The notes beneath the pieces are model-generated. The model saw only the letters and a list, made by a program, of their open reading frames with translations. It was not told where the DNA came from and did no database searches. A program made the translations under genes and the position numbers. Source: Phycisphaerales bacterium (GTDB taxonomy: Bacteria > Planctomycetota > Phycisphaerae > Phycisphaerales > JAGLTS01). Taken from it: a stretch of DNA of 33,748 nucleotides. The stretch lies in the NCBI GenBank assembly GCA_023135165.1, contig JAGLTS010000099.1:1-33748 (forward strand), read 5' to 3'. How positions within the stretch are numbered: position 1 is the first letter of the stretch; each line of letters starts with the position of its first letter. This document shows, one piece after another, positions 32,643 to 33,748 of this stretch.

Positions 32643-33623
32643 ATGGGAACAGTCATGGCGACCACATCACGCCCCTACGCAGACAAACGCGACCTGGACC
32701 GTGTGTCGCAGTTCCTCGCCGAGACCTACGCCATGCTCGGTCGGCCACACAACTGGCTGATCGACCGTTGGGTCAATCTGCGTTACTCGAACTACGCCGA
32801 GACCGACCCTGCTCGCAAACCGGATTGGGAGTCTGAGATCCGCGTGTGGGAAGAGGATGAGCAACTGGTCGGCCTGGTGGTTCGCGAGGGAACGAGTGGC
32901 TATGCGCTCCAGGCGCATCCTCGCTTCCGTCAGCTCGAACCTGAGATGCTCGATTGGTCCGAGCGCCAGCACGTGGATCGCAGGCCGCCGAATAAGGACA
33001 GTTGGCCGCTCCAGATGGAAGTGTATGAATGGGATGCGCAGCGCGCGGAGTTGCTGACCGATCGCGGCTATCAGTGCCGCCATCAGATTGCGCAGCATCG
33101 TAGACGATCCTTGGAGCAACCCATTCCCTCACCGCCAGTTCCCGATGGATACCAGATGCGGGCGATGCGGTGTGACTTGGATGAGAAGCGCAGGTACGTC
33201 GACTCGCTCAGTGCGATCTTCCCGCATTACGGCAAGCTCTGGATCACGGACTACCCATCGCATTCGCCGGAGGAGCGCCGGGACATCGCGGTGCAATCGA
33301 CGTGTCCTCGCATGCACGCGCCGCAGTATCGACCCGAACTGGACTTGTGTATCGAAGCGCAGGATGGTCAACTCGCCTGCGTGTGCACGTTCTGGCTGGA
33401 CGAAGTGAACCGCCTGAGCATCATCGAACCGATGGGCGTTCACCCCGACCATCGGAAGCGAGGCCTGTCCCGGGCGATCATGCTTGAAGGGATGCGCCGC
33501 AGCCGCGACCTCGGCGCTCAGTGGGCGGACACCACCTCGTATACCGAGCCCGCACATCGAGCCTACGAGTCCGTCGGCCTGGCGCCTGTCGAGTCAATCG
33601 CGGAATGGAGCAAGCAGTTCTGA
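32643..33623 (+). CDS. GNAT-family N-acetyltransferase
   Basis: 326 residues from ATG 32643; ATG 32655, with GGGA six bases upstream, is equally possible, and a TTG at 32604 is unlikely. The C-terminal half is a GNAT domain: a beta strand R-L-S-I-I-E-P-M-G-V, the acetyl-CoA loop H-P-D-H-R-K-R-G-L (about residues 265-275), then the helix R-A-I-M-L-E-G-M-R-R and a terminal A-H-R-A-Y-E-S-V-G-L. The N-terminal half looks like a second, poorly conserved GNAT-like domain (R-P-Y-A-D-K-R-D-L-D-R-V start), so the protein may be a tandem GNAT. The acceptor is unknown. It is convergent with the corrinoid-protein gene, with eight bases between the stops. Confidence 0.82.
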   Translation: MGTVMATTSRPYADKRDLDRVSQFLAETYAMLGRPHNWLIDRWVNLRYSNYAETDPARKPDWESEIRVWEEDEQLVGLVVREGTSGYALQAHPRFRQLEPEMLDWSERQHVDRRPPNKDSWPLQMEVYEWDAQRAELLTDRGYQCRHQIAQHRRRSLEQPIPSPPVPDGYQMRAMRCDLDEKRRYVDSLSAIFPHYGKLWITDYPSHSPEERRDIAVQSTCPRMHAPQYRPELDLCIEAQDGQLACVCTFWLDEVNRLSIIEPMGVHPDHRKRGLSRAIMLEGMRRSRDLGAQWADTTSYTEPAHRAYESVGLAPVESIAEWSKQF

Positions 33624-33631
33624 TCGCCCCG

Positions 33632-33748
33632 CTACGATGACACAAGCGAGCGAGCGATGTTCACCGCGGCACCGGCATCGGATGCGTAGGCGTCGGCTCC
33701 AATCTCGTCAGCATACGACTGCGTCACCGGCGCGCCGCCGATCATGAT
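33632..33748 (-). CDS. C-terminal end of a cobalamin (corrinoid)-binding protein (partial)
   Basis: The last 38 residues of a minus-strand gene that continues past the right edge, with stop TAG at 33632-33634. The visible sequence has I-M-I-G-G-A-P-V-T, then Y-A-D-E-I-G-A-D-A-Y and D-A-G-A-A-V-N-I-A-R. This is the end of the B12-binding Rossmann domain of MetH or of methyltransferase corrinoid proteins (MtaC/MtbC type), where the GG loop contacts the cobalamin tail. The short end after this motif favours a stand-alone corrinoid protein over full MetH, which would continue into an activation domain. Confidence 0.8.
   Translation of the reverse strand: MMIGGAPVTQSYADEIGADAYASDAGAAVNIARSLVSS

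Overview
The window looks like a chromosomal piece of a high-GC Planctomycetota bacterium, probably Phycisphaerae-like. This is inference from content. The clues are a PEP-CTERM type sorting tail, very long secreted beta-repeat proteins, a membrane protein with a CPxCGYD...CPECG zinc ribbon, and type IV pilus/type II secretion genes in one long operon. No rRNA, tRNA, CRISPR array, insertion sequence or phage gene was seen.

Layout. 1-5775 (+) is the 3' part of a giant secreted repeat protein. It ends in a metzincin-like domain whose zinc-binding histidines are all replaced. 5776-6256 holds a terminator, then a promoter-hairpin-terminator unit that could be a small RNA or an attenuated leader. 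6257-7000 (+) is a PEP-CTERM secreted protein with its own terminator. 7125-19600 (-) is an 11-gene operon, read from pilM down: pilM, pilN, pilO, pilP/gspC-like, pilB/gspE, pilT, pilC/gspF, three minor (pseudo)pilins (one large and carrying dockerin/EF-hand loops) and a GspG-like pilin. 19801-20505 (-) is futalosine hydrolase (mqnB, menaquinone synthesis). 20554-21276 (+) is a CBS-pair protein with a HEPN-like RxxxxH motif, followed by a PAP2 phosphatase.

21984-28898 is the most intriguing stretch. A tight four-gene minus-strand operon encodes two paralogous alkaline-phosphatase-superfamily enzymes (one membrane-anchored, one a predicted Tat lipoprotein), a 63-residue ribbon-helix-helix-like protein and a membrane protein with a DUF106/YidC-like outline. 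Divergent from it is a third superfamily enzyme, a sulfatase-like lipoprotein. The small protein and the sulfatase-like protein end in the same LR-x-LGY tail. I read these five genes as one candidate envelope-modification system that I cannot match to a named pathway.

28929-31434 holds a divergent pair, mtnA and a two-domain class II aldolase. It fits salvage of methylthioadenosine or 5'-deoxyadenosine by aldol cleavage (DHAP shunt) or an MtnB-type route. The aldolase's second domain has lost its metal and catalytic residues. 31607-31855 is a start-less remnant of a histidine kinase ATPase domain. The window ends with the zinc-ribbon membrane protein (-), a GNAT acetyltransferase (+) and the C-terminal end of a corrinoid-binding protein (-) that runs off the right edge.
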